A stretch of DNA of 15,547 nt from contig JAEXBT010000035.1 of the NCBI GenBank assembly GCA_023393895.1, positions 1-15,547 of the forward strand, in the 5' to 3' direction. Position numbers and translations under genes: made by a program. Under the pieces are notes generated by a model, which was given only the letters and a program-made list of their open reading frames with translations, did not search any database and was not told the origin of the DNA. The stretch comes from Pseudomonadota bacterium (GTDB lineage Bacteria > Pseudomonadota > Gammaproteobacteria > Xanthomonadales > Xanthomonadaceae). Shown one piece after another: positions 6,944-13,346 of this stretch. Within the stretch, counting starts at the first letter, position 1. Every line of letters begins with the position of its first letter.

Positions 6944-8335
6944 ATGGCTGCCTTCCGCTTCCCAAGGCTTGTCGCCGTCACGCTGCTGTTGGTGCTCGCC
7001 ACGGCGGGTGCCCATGCCCAGGCGCCCGGCGAGAACGAGCCCAACGTCCAGGTGCCTGAGGACAGCACCCGCTACCTGCCCGACGCGATGCCTGACCGCA
7101 TCATTGCCTCGCCCGCACAGGATCCGTCCACCGGCTTCGCGGTCAACTGGCGCACAGGAAGCGGCGTGCAATCGCCGTTGCTGGAGATCACCGTGGCCGG
7201 TGATTCCCCGGATGTCGGCAACCCGCGCCAGGTTCGCGCGGCGACCACGCCCTACATGCTGGGCGGGCGTGCAACGCACGTCCATCGTGCCGACGTGGGC
7301 GGGCTGCAGCCGGGCACGCTGTACATGTTCCGAGTGCAGGGGCAGGGCGCGTGGAGCGGCTGGCGCCAGATGCGAACGACCGCCGCGGCTGGCAAGCCGC
7401 TGACCCTGTTGTATTTCGGCGACAGCCAGAACAAGAACCTCAGCCACGTCGGGCGGGTCATGCGCGAGGCGATGCGGCATGCGCCCGATGCGGTGATGGC
7501 GCTGCACGCCGGCGACCACCAGAGCGAAGCCAACATCGACAACGAGTGGGGCGAGATGTACGAGGCGCTCGGCGACCTGCCGGCGGTGATGATGTTCGCG
7601 CCCGCACTCGGCAACCACGAATACTGGGAGGAGTTCGAGGACACCCCGCAGGAGCGCCGGGTCCTGTCCGACCACTGGCGCGCCGGCTTCGCCCTGCCGC
7701 GCAACGGCGCCGGCGGCCCGCATACCCGTGACACCACCTACTGGTTCGATGTGCAGGGCGTCCGTGTCGCGGTGCTCGACGGCACCTCCGCGATCGAGCT
7801 CGGCAGTGCCGAGGAGCAGGCCCGCTGGCTAGACGGCGTGCTGCGGGACAATCCCAATCCGTGGTCGATCGTGTTGATCCACCAGCCCGTGTACTCGCCG
7901 CGCGGCCGCGAAGCCAGCGCCACCATCAAGGCCGCGCTGCAGCCGGTGATCGAGCGTCATGGCGTTGACCTGGTGCTGCAAGGGCACGACCACACCTACG
8001 GCCGTCGCTCCGGCGATCGTCGCGGGCAGACGCTGCCCCAGTACATCGTCACGGTCTCCGGGCCCAAGCAGTACCGGATGACCGATGAAGCCAAGCGCAC
8101 GATGGATCCCTGGGCCGAGGACACGCAGTTGTTCCAGGTGTTGCGCATCGATGGCACGCGCCTGCGCTACGAAGCGCGCACCGCGACCGGCCGCCTCTAC
8201 GACGCATTCGTGGTCGAGCGCGATGCCCGCGGTGGCAAGCGCGTGGTGGAGCAGCGCGAGGGTCGTATCGAGCGCCGTGACTGCAGCCATCGCGATGCCA
8301 CCCTCGGTGGCCGCACCGACCGTTGCTGGGAGTGA
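6944..8335 (+). CDS. Exported purple-acid-phosphatase-like metallophosphoesterase
   Basis: A 463-residue exported phosphoesterase. The signal peptide is cleaved after AHA (residue 25). Residues ~45-150 form the fibronectin-III-like N-terminal domain typical of purple acid phosphatases (FAVNWRTG ... THVHRADVGGLQPGTLYMFRVQG). The calcineurin-like metallophosphatase domain follows, with metal ligands in the expected order: GDSQ (Asp160), GDHQ (Asp191), GNHE (Asn224-His225), LIHQP (His313) and GHDH (His348, His350). Unusually, the GDxxY tyrosine that coordinates iron and gives true purple acid phosphatases their colour is Ser194 here, so the metal centre probably differs. It would release phosphate from monoesters in the periplasm or outside. 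It begins 2 bases after the phytase-like gene with no clear ribosome binding site, which fits coupled translation, and ends 5 bases before the pyrophosphatase. The exact substrate is unknown. Confidence 0.88.
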   Translation: MAAFRFPRLVAVTLLLVLATAGAHAQAPGENEPNVQVPEDSTRYLPDAMPDRIIASPAQDPSTGFAVNWRTGSGVQSPLLEITVAGDSPDVGNPRQVRAATTPYMLGGRATHVHRADVGGLQPGTLYMFRVQGQGAWSGWRQMRTTAAAGKPLTLLYFGDSQNKNLSHVGRVMREAMRHAPDAVMALHAGDHQSEANIDNEWGEMYEALGDLPAVMMFAPALGNHEYWEEFEDTPQERRVLSDHWRAGFALPRNGAGGPHTRDTTYWFDVQGVRVAVLDGTSAIELGSAEEQARWLDGVLRDNPNPWSIVLIHQPVYSPRGREASATIKAALQPVIERHGVDLVLQGHDHTYGRRSGDRRGQTLPQYIVTVSGPKQYRMTDEAKRTMDPWAEDTQLFQVLRIDGTRLRYEARTATGRLYDAFVVERDARGGKRVVEQREGRIERRDCSHRDATLGGRTDRCWE

Positions 8336-8340
8336 GCACG

Positions 8341-8958
8341 ATGTCCGCAAGGACGCGCGCCCTGAAGCTCGCCGGCGCGCTGGTGCTGGCGTTGCCGGTG
8401 GCCTCGATTGCGGGGCCGCAGGCGTTCGTCCACCCCTTCCGCGCCGCGCAACCGGACGATGCGCCGGACGAGGCGGTGGTGACCGTGGAGATCCCCGCGG
8501 GCGGGTTCACCAAGTACGAGATCGGCGAGGACGGCCTGCTGCACGTCGATCGCTTCATTGCCATGCCGGTCGCCTATCCGGCCAACTATGGCTCGATGCC
8601 GCGCACGCGCGCCGGCGACGGCGACCCGCTGGACGCGTTGGTGCTCACCCGTGCCCCGCTGCACCCGGGCAGCGTGATCCGCTTCCGTCCGGTTGGCGTG
8701 CTGCGCATGGTCGATCGCGGCGAGCCCGACGAGAAGGTCATCGGCGTGCCAGTGGACAAGGTGGATGCGAGCTATGCCGGCATCCGCGACCTGCGCGACC
8801 TGCCGCAGGCCGAGCGCGACCGCATCGAGGCCTTCTTCCGCGTCTACAAGCAGTTGCCGGAAGGCGGCGGGAAGGTCGGGCTCAATGGATGGGGTGATGC
8901 CGCCGAAGCCCGGCGCGTGATCGCCGAGGCGCTGCGCCGGTTCGCCACCGAGGACTGA
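8341..8958 (+). CDS. ppa: Exported family I inorganic pyrophosphatase
   Basis: A 205-residue soluble-type inorganic pyrophosphatase that hydrolyses PPi to two phosphates. The active site matches the E. coli enzyme: Glu50/Lys58/Glu60 in VEIPAGGFTKYEI, Arg71 in VDRF, Tyr83 in YPANYG, the signature D93-G-D-P-L-D98, Asp125/Asp130/Lys132 with the same spacing as Asp97/Asp102/Lys104, and Tyr169-Lys170. Unlike the usual cytosolic enzyme, it begins with a basic n-region and hydrophobic stretch, MSARTRALKLAGALVLALP, and a cleavage site after SIA (residue 24), predicting export to the periplasm. The ATG at 8341 is chosen over an in-frame start at 8323 because GGGAG lies 8 bases before it (8328-8332) and the signal peptide begins there. 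As last gene of the receptor-phytase-phosphatase cluster it would convert extracytoplasmic pyrophosphate to phosphate for uptake. Confidence 0.93.
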   Translation: MSARTRALKLAGALVLALPVASIAGPQAFVHPFRAAQPDDAPDEAVVTVEIPAGGFTKYEIGEDGLLHVDRFIAMPVAYPANYGSMPRTRAGDGDPLDALVLTRAPLHPGSVIRFRPVGVLRMVDRGEPDEKVIGVPVDKVDASYAGIRDLRDLPQAERDRIEAFFRVYKQLPEGGGKVGLNGWGDAAEARRVIAEALRRFATED

Positions 8959-8980
8959 TCAGGCATTTCCTTGCCGCATG

Positions 8981-9005
8981 AAAAACGCCGGGTCGCCCCG
9001 GCGTT
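8981..9005. terminator. Bidirectional intrinsic terminator
   Basis: A perfect 9-bp stem (AACGCCGGG at 8984-8992, CCCGGCGTT at 8997-9005) has a 4-base loop, TCGC. On the minus strand it is followed directly by a T-run (complement of AAAAA at 8981-8985), making a strong rho-independent terminator for the aminotransferase. On the plus strand it is followed by the moderately T-rich CTTCGTT and could also end the phosphate cluster. It lies in the 72-base convergent gap. Confidence 0.85.
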
Positions 9006-9030
9006 CTTCGTTGCTGAGGGTCGTCGGTTG

Positions 9031-10518
9031 TCAGGCGGCCTTGTCGACGCGCGGGCCTTCCTGGATCGCGCGCTTGACCATTTCCACCAGCAGTTCGAGC
9101 TCGTCTTCGCCGATCGCGAAATGCGGGGTGAAGCGCAGCGAATTCTCGCCACCGTGGATCACGCCGATGCCCTGTTCGCGCATCCATTCCTCCGTGCTTC
9201 CGGTGCCGTAGCCCTTGAAGCCCGCGGCCAGTTCGCAGGAGAACAGCAGGCCGGTGCCCTGCACCTTGGTGATCAGGCCGCCGAGTTCGTCCTTCAGTGC
9301 CTCCAGCTTGGCCACCGCCTGCATGCCGCGGTCGCGGATGTTGGCGCGCAGTTCGGGCGTGAGCTGGCCGAGCACCGCGCAGGCGACTTCCAGCGCGCGC
9401 GGATTGGCCGTCATGGTGTTGCCGTACAGTCCGCGCTTGTAGATGGCGGCGGCGTGGTCGGTCACCGCGAGCACCGACAGCGGGTACTGGCCGGCGTTGA
9501 GCGCCTTGGAATAGGTCTCGAGGTCGGGCGGGGTGATGCCTTCGAAGCCCGGGTAATCGACGATCGAGAGATAACCGGTGGCGCGCAGGCCGGCCTGGAT
9601 CGAATCGACCAGCAGCAGCGCGCCGTGCGCGGCGGTGAGTTCGCGCGCGGTGTCGTAGAACGCACGCGGGACGCTGCGGCCGGGATCACCTTCACCCATC
9701 ACCGGTTCGAGGAACATCGCCTCGATGAACCAGCCGTTCGCATCGGCATCGGCGAACACCTTCTTCAACGCATCGGTGTCGTACGGCGGCACGGTGATCA
9801 CCGAGTCCTCGCCACGGAAGCTGGCCAGGTGCTGGATGTAGTTCCTGCGGCTGGAATCCGAATACAGCGCGGGACGCTCGGTGCGGCCGTGGAAGGCGCC
9901 CTTCACCACCAGCCGCTTGATCGTCCTGCCGGCGTGGCGCGCGCCCGCGTCGGTCTGGGTCTTGGCATTGGTATCGACGATGCGCGAGGCCAGCGACACC
10001 GACTCCGAGCCGGAGTTGAGGCACATGAAGCTGGCATACGGGCAGCCGCCCCGGGTCTGGCCGATCTCGCGGCGCATCGTCTGGTCGAAGCGCAGCTGGG
10101 CGAGGTTGGGCGTCATGATGTTGGCCATCACCTGCGGCTTGGCCATCGCGTCGAGCACCGGCTGCGGCGTGTGGCCGAGACCGAGCATGCCGTAGCCGCC
10201 GGAGTCGTGCAGCACGGCGCCCTTGAGGGTGACGATCCACGGTCCGCGCGCAGCCAGCGCGACGTACGGGTTCACCGTATCGGCCGAATAGAAGTTGACG
10301 AAGCCGGCCTGGATCTTCGCGGCCTGCGCGTCCTCGTCCAGATCGAGCAGTTCGGGGAACTCGGCCTTGATCGCGGCGTATTCGCGCGCGGCGGCGTCGA
10401 TCGCCTCGCCCAGCTGCGGATGGCCGGCGGCGAAGCGGGCGAGGGTGGCGTCGTCCAGGCCGCGGGTGCGGGCCTTGCCGTGGGCGCGCAGCGGCGCAAG
10501 GGTGTCGAGCAGGCTCAT
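9031..10518 (-). CDS. Class III PLP-dependent aminotransferase
   Basis: A 495-residue fold-type I, class III aminotransferase of the family that transfers terminal (omega) amino groups, such as ornithine, lysine, acetylornithine or 4-aminobutyrate transaminases. Visible landmarks are the cofactor-phosphate region LNSGSESV, the KGAFHGRT segment, the pyridine-nitrogen Asp in LLLVDSIQAGLRATGY (usually DEVQTGFGRTG), and the PLP-binding Lys338 in LETYSKALNAGQYPLS. The ATG at 10518 is preceded by GGAG at 7 bases. No signal peptide, so cytoplasmic. The N-terminal ~90 residues before the PLP domain are longer than in most of the class. Divergent transcription from an Lrp/AsnC regulator suggests control by an amino acid that is its substrate or product. 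A lysine- or similar diamine-type role is plausible but unproven. It ends at a strong terminator. Confidence 0.9.
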   Translation of the reverse strand: MSLLDTLAPLRAHGKARTRGLDDATLARFAAGHPQLGEAIDAAAREYAAIKAEFPELLDLDEDAQAAKIQAGFVNFYSADTVNPYVALAARGPWIVTLKGAVLHDSGGYGMLGLGHTPQPVLDAMAKPQVMANIMTPNLAQLRFDQTMRREIGQTRGGCPYASFMCLNSGSESVSLASRIVDTNAKTQTDAGARHAGRTIKRLVVKGAFHGRTERPALYSDSSRRNYIQHLASFRGEDSVITVPPYDTDALKKVFADADANGWFIEAMFLEPVMGEGDPGRSVPRAFYDTARELTAAHGALLLVDSIQAGLRATGYLSIVDYPGFEGITPPDLETYSKALNAGQYPLSVLAVTDHAAAIYKRGLYGNTMTANPRALEVACAVLGQLTPELRANIRDRGMQAVAKLEALKDELGGLITKVQGTGLLFSCELAAGFKGYGTGSTEEWMREQGIGVIHGGENSLRFTPHFAIGEDELELLVEMVKRAIQEGPRVDKAA

Positions 10519-10525
10519 GCGTGAG

Positions 10526-10529
10526 CTCC
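10526..10529 (-). promoter_or_regulatory. Ribosome binding site of the aminotransferase gene
   Basis: GGAG on the minus strand, seven bases before the ATG at 10518. It supports that start. Confidence 0.6.
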
Positions 10530-10567
10530 ATCAGGATGCGGTCAATCCTCCATTATCGATACAGCGT

Positions 10568-10626
10568 CGTCGAAAGGTAGCGGCAATTTCAACGAAAGAC
10601 CGGACCTTTTCGTCGAATCGACGAAA
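10568..10626. promoter_or_regulatory. Operator region with 19-bp palindrome and half-sites
   Basis: The 126-base spacer between the divergent aminotransferase and Lrp/AsnC genes contains a perfect palindrome, TTTCGTCGAATCGACGAAA, at 10608-10626 (9-bp arms, one central base). Related half-sites CGTCGAAA (10568-10575) and CAACGAAA (10590-10597) lie on the same strand, the latter inside TTTCAACGAAA (10587-10597). The spacer is clearly more A/T-rich than its surroundings. Lrp/AsnC proteins bind cooperatively to repeated palindromic sites next to their own gene, so this is the likely operator of the neighbouring regulator. Assignment to that protein is inference. Confidence 0.65.
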
Positions 10627-10644
10627 TACGCGTAGGATCGGCGC

Positions 10645-11076
10645 ATGAAGATCACCGCCGCCGACCAGCAGCTGCTCTGCCTCCTGCGCGAGAACGCCCG
10701 CGCCTCGACCGCCGAGATCGCGCGCCGGCTGCGGCTGTCGCGCACGACCGTGCAGAGCCGCATCGACCGGCTCGAGCGCGACGGGGTGATCGCCGGCTAC
10801 ACCGTGCGCGTCGCCGATGCCGCCGAACACGGGCAGATCCGCGCGCACATCCTGGTCACGGTGATGCCGCGGCGGATGGCGGCAGTCGTCGATGCGCTGC
10901 GCGCGATGCCGGAAGTCCGCAGCCTGCATTCGGTCAGCGGCCCGTCCGACCTGATCGCGCTCGCCATCGCGCCGAACGTGGAGGCGATGGACGCACTCAC
11001 CGACCGCATCGGCCTGGTCGACGGCGTGGAGCGCACGACTTCGTCGATCATCCTCTCGACCAAGTTCGAACGCTGA
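10645..11076 (+). CDS. Lrp/AsnC family transcriptional regulator
   Basis: A 143-residue regulator of the feast/famine family, which usually forms octamers that sense an amino acid. Residues ~1-60 form the AsnC-type winged helix-turn-helix (DQQLLCLLRENARASTAEIA, then LSRTTVQSRIDRLERDGVIAGYTV). Residues ~65-143 form the ligand-binding RAM domain with VRSLHSVSGPSDLI and the closing TTSSIILSTKFER. Length is normal for the family. ATG 10645 is preceded by AGGA at 7 bases (10634-10637). It is divergent from the class III aminotransferase, and a strong palindrome lies 18 bases before its start, so autoregulation and control of the aminotransferase are likely. The amino-acid ligand is unknown. The gene ends 50 bases before queA. 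Confidence 0.93.
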   Translation: MKITAADQQLLCLLRENARASTAEIARRLRLSRTTVQSRIDRLERDGVIAGYTVRVADAAEHGQIRAHILVTVMPRRMAAVVDALRAMPEVRSLHSVSGPSDLIALAIAPNVEAMDALTDRIGLVDGVERTTSSIILSTKFER

Positions 11077-11126
11077 AGCCGCGGCGTGAGGACTAAGATG
11101 CGCATCCGCCGCCATCCCATCCCGCA

Positions 11127-12170
11127 GTGAAGAAGTCCGACTTCCATTTCGACCTGCCGCCCGAGCTGATCGCGCAGGCGCCGCTGCCGGAGCGATCGGC
11201 CAGCCGCCTTCTGGTGGTGCCGCCGGGCGAGGCGGCGTTCGAGGACCGTGGCATCCGCGACCTGCCGGACCTGCTGCGGGAGGGCGACCTGCTGGTGTTC
11301 AACGACACCCGGGTGATCCCGGCGCGGCTGTTCGGGACCAAGGCGACCGGCGGACGCGTCGAGATCCTGATCGAGCGGCTGCTGCCGGGCAACGAGGCGC
11401 GTGCGCAGGGCGGCGCCAGCAAGACCCCGAAGCCCGGCGCCCGGATCGCGCTCGATGCCGGCGGCGAAGCCGAGGTGCTTGGCCGCGACGAGGCCTTCCA
11501 TCACCTGCGCTTCCATGTGGATGCACCATTGGAGACGTGGCTGGTTGAAGCCGGCCGCCTGCCGCTGCCGCCCTACATCGAGCGCGCACCCGATGCCGCC
11601 GATGCCGAGCGCTACCAGACCGTGTTCGCGCGCGAACCGGGTGCGGTTGCCGCGCCGACCGCCGGCCTGCATTTCGACGATGCGCTGCTGGCCGCATTGC
11701 GCGCGAATGGCGTGGAGTTCGGCCACGTCACCCTGCACGTGGGCGCCGGCACCTTCCAGCCGATGCGCGTGGACAGCGTCCACGATCACCTCATGCACAG
11801 CGAATGGCTGAACGTCGGTGCCGGGCTGGTGTCGCAGGTGCGGCGCACGCGCGAGCGCGGGGGGCGGGTGGTCGCCGTCGGGACCACGGTCGTTCGCGCG
11901 CTGGAGAGCGCGATGCGCCGCAACGATGCCGGCGAGGGCGAGCTGCAGCCGTTCTCCGGCGAAACCCGCATCTTCATCTTTCCGGGTTACCGCATCCGCA
12001 GCGTGGATGCGATGGTCACCAACTTCCACCTGCCCGAAAGCACCCTGCTGATGCTGGTGAGCGCGTTCGCCGGCCGCGAGCGGATCCTCGCCACCTATGC
12101 CCATGCCGTGAGCGAGCGCTACCGCTTCTTCAGCTATGGCGATGCGATGCTGCTCTGGCGTCGGGACTGA
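11127..12170 (+). CDS. queA: S-adenosylmethionine:tRNA ribosyltransferase-isomerase
   Basis: A 347-residue QueA, the cytoplasmic enzyme that transfers and isomerises the ribose of S-adenosylmethionine onto 7-aminomethyl-7-deazaguanine at tRNA position 34, making epoxyqueuosine. The protein runs full length, from [16 protein letters not shown] through [36 protein letters not shown] and [20 protein letters not shown], all characteristic blocks. The start is a GTG at 11127, without a clear Shine-Dalgarno; no better start restores the conserved N-terminus. A possible -10 box TAAGAT lies at 11094-11099 in the 50-base gap after the regulator, but no good -35 accompanies it. Its usual partner tgt, often next downstream, is absent here: an iron-regulated promoter follows instead. 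Confidence 0.97.
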   Translation: MKKSDFHFDLPPELIAQAPLPERSASRLLVVPPGEAAFEDRGIRDLPDLLREGDLLVFNDTRVIPARLFGTKATGGRVEILIERLLPGNEARAQGGASKTPKPGARIALDAGGEAEVLGRDEAFHHLRFHVDAPLETWLVEAGRLPLPPYIERAPDAADAERYQTVFAREPGAVAAPTAGLHFDDALLAALRANGVEFGHVTLHVGAGTFQPMRVDSVHDHLMHSEWLNVGAGLVSQVRRTRERGGRVVAVGTTVVRALESAMRRNDAGEGELQPFSGETRIFIFPGYRIRSVDAMVTNFHLPESTLLMLVSAFAGRERILATYAHAVSERYRFFSYGDAMLLWRRD

Positions 12171-12190
12171 GCGCGCGATCGACGGCATCT

Positions 12191-12218
12191 TTTGCATCGA
12201 TTCGCAAATGAGTATAAT
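12191..12218 (+). promoter_or_regulatory. Promoter of the ferric ABC transporter operon
   Basis: A perfect TATAAT -10 box lies at 12213-12218. Upstream TTGCAT (12192-12197) is the likely -35, with a 15-base spacer that is slightly short; shifting by 1-2 bases gives 16-17 with poorer matches. The stretch is markedly A/T-rich for this genome. It lies 44 bases before the substrate-binding protein start. Confidence 0.65.
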
Positions 12219-12227
12219 TCTCATTTG
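12205..12227. promoter_or_regulatory. Fur-box-like palindrome over the -10 element
   Basis: CAAATGAG (12205-12212) and CTCATTTG (12220-12227) are perfect 8-bp inverted arms around a 7-base centre, TATAATT. The inner 15 bases TGAGTATAATTCTCA fit the Fur 7-1-7 pattern (TGATAAT-N-ATTATCA) with few mismatches. The site covers the TATAAT -10 box, so Fur-iron binding would block RNA polymerase. It stands directly in front of a ferric iron importer. Confidence 0.8.
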
Positions 12228-12261
12228 AAGCCATGCCGGCTTGCCCGTTCCGGAGTCTCCG

Positions 12262-13320
12262 ATGCATCTGTCCTTCCGATCCCTGACCCTGCTGGGTCTG
12301 CTCTCCGTCGGCCTTGCCGGCTGTGCCCGCCCCGATGCCGATACCGCTGCGACGACGGGCGCGGCGGCAGGTGAAGTCAACCTCTACACCACCCGCGAGC
12401 CGGGCCTCATCCAGCCGCTGCTAGACGCGTTCCAGAAGGACAGCGGGATCAAGGTCAACACCGTTTTCCTCAAGGACGGGCTGCTGGAGCGGCTCGGCGC
12501 CGAGGGCGAGCGCTCGCAGGCCGACCTGCTGATGACCGTCGATACCGGCAACCTGCTTGACCTGGTTGATGGCGGACACACCCAGGCGGTGCAGTCCGAA
12601 GCCTTGTCTGCCGCCATTCCCTCGCACCTGCGTGGCGCGAATGGCGAGTGGTTCGCGCTCTCGCTGCGTGACCGGGTGATGTATGCCGACAAGGACATGA
12701 CGATTCCGGCGGGCTTCGAATACCAGGCGCTCGCCGGTCCCGAGTTCAAGGGCAAGGTCTGCATCCGTTCCGGCCAGCATCCCTACAACACCAGCCTGAT
12801 CGCCGCGATGATCGCGCACGATGGTGCCGAGAAGACCGAAGCCTGGCTGCGCGGCGTCAAGGCCAACCTGGCGCGCAAGCCGGCCGGTGGCGACCGTGAC
12901 GTGGCCCGCGACATCCTCGCCGGCATCTGCGACGTTGGCCTCGCCAACGCATATTACGTCGGTCGCATGAAGAATGCCGAGGCCGGCAGCGAGCAGCGCC
13001 AGTGGGGTGACGCGATCCAGGTGGTGCGCCCGGTGTTCAGCGGTGGCGGCACCCACGTCAACATCAGTGGTGCTGCGCTGGCGAAGCATGCACCGCATCG
13101 CGACAACGCAGTGAAGCTGCTCGAGTACCTGGTGTCGGACGAGGCCCAGTCGCTCTACGCGAAGGCCAATTACGAGTATCCGGTGAAGGCGGGCGTGGCA
13201 CTGGATCCGGTGATCGAGTCGCTGGGCGCGATGCAGGTTGATGCCCTGCCGCTGGCCGAGATCCACAAGCATCGCCGCGAGGCCAGCGCGCTGGTCGACA
13301 AGGTCGGCTTCGACCAGTAA
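12262..13320 (+). CDS. Ferric iron ABC transporter, substrate-binding lipoprotein
   Basis: A 352-residue iron-binding protein of the FbpA/AfuA/FutA family that delivers Fe3+ to its ABC permease. The leader ends in LAGC, with Cys21 as lipidation site, followed by a low-complexity linker. The mature domain starts at VNLYTTREPGLIQPLLDAFQ. The tandem Tyr231-Tyr232 in ANAYYVGRM matches the tyrosine pair that coordinates iron in this family. Other landmarks are GKVCIRSGQHPYN and GGGTHVNISGAALAKHA. ATG 12262 is preferred to an in-frame TTG at 12241 because CGGAG (12251-12255) lies 6 bases before it and the lipoprotein signal begins there. Being a lipoprotein is less usual for a Gram-negative FbpA, which is normally free in the periplasm. 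First gene of a three-gene importer, under a Fur-like site. Confidence 0.92.
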   Translation: MHLSFRSLTLLGLLSVGLAGCARPDADTAATTGAAAGEVNLYTTREPGLIQPLLDAFQKDSGIKVNTVFLKDGLLERLGAEGERSQADLLMTVDTGNLLDLVDGGHTQAVQSEALSAAIPSHLRGANGEWFALSLRDRVMYADKDMTIPAGFEYQALAGPEFKGKVCIRSGQHPYNTSLIAAMIAHDGAEKTEAWLRGVKANLARKPAGGDRDVARDILAGICDVGLANAYYVGRMKNAEAGSEQRQWGDAIQVVRPVFSGGGTHVNISGAALAKHAPHRDNAVKLLEYLVSDEAQSLYAKANYEYPVKAGVALDPVIESLGAMQVDALPLAEIHKHRREASALVDKVGFDQ

Positions 13321-13346
13321 GCACACGATCCCCGCGCGCGCCTGCC

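Noticed and set aside
5784..6965. A 393-codon open frame on the minus strand, antisense to the phytase-like gene
   Set aside because: No family features. The plus-strand gene has a lipobox, a ribosome binding site and coupled neighbours.
8971..10524. A 517-codon open frame on the plus strand, antisense to the aminotransferase
   Set aside because: The same codon-bias shadow. The minus-strand frame has all the aminotransferase motifs, a ribosome binding site and a terminator.
11077..11126. A queA promoter from TAAGAT at 11094-11099
   Set aside because: No acceptable -35 lies at 16-18 bases, so it is mentioned under queA but not listed as a feature.
12241..12261. A TTG start seven codons upstream of the iron-binding protein
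   Set aside because: The ATG at 12262 has CGGAG at proper distance and starts a regular lipoprotein signal.
10797..12380. A 527-codon open frame on the minus strand across the regulator, queA and the Fur site
   Set aside because: It spans three plus-strand features, including the importer promoter, and shows no domain.
13321..13346. Possible regulatory site or attenuator between binding protein and permease
   Set aside because: The 26-base gap holds only a GCGCGCGC run, with no hairpin and T-run.
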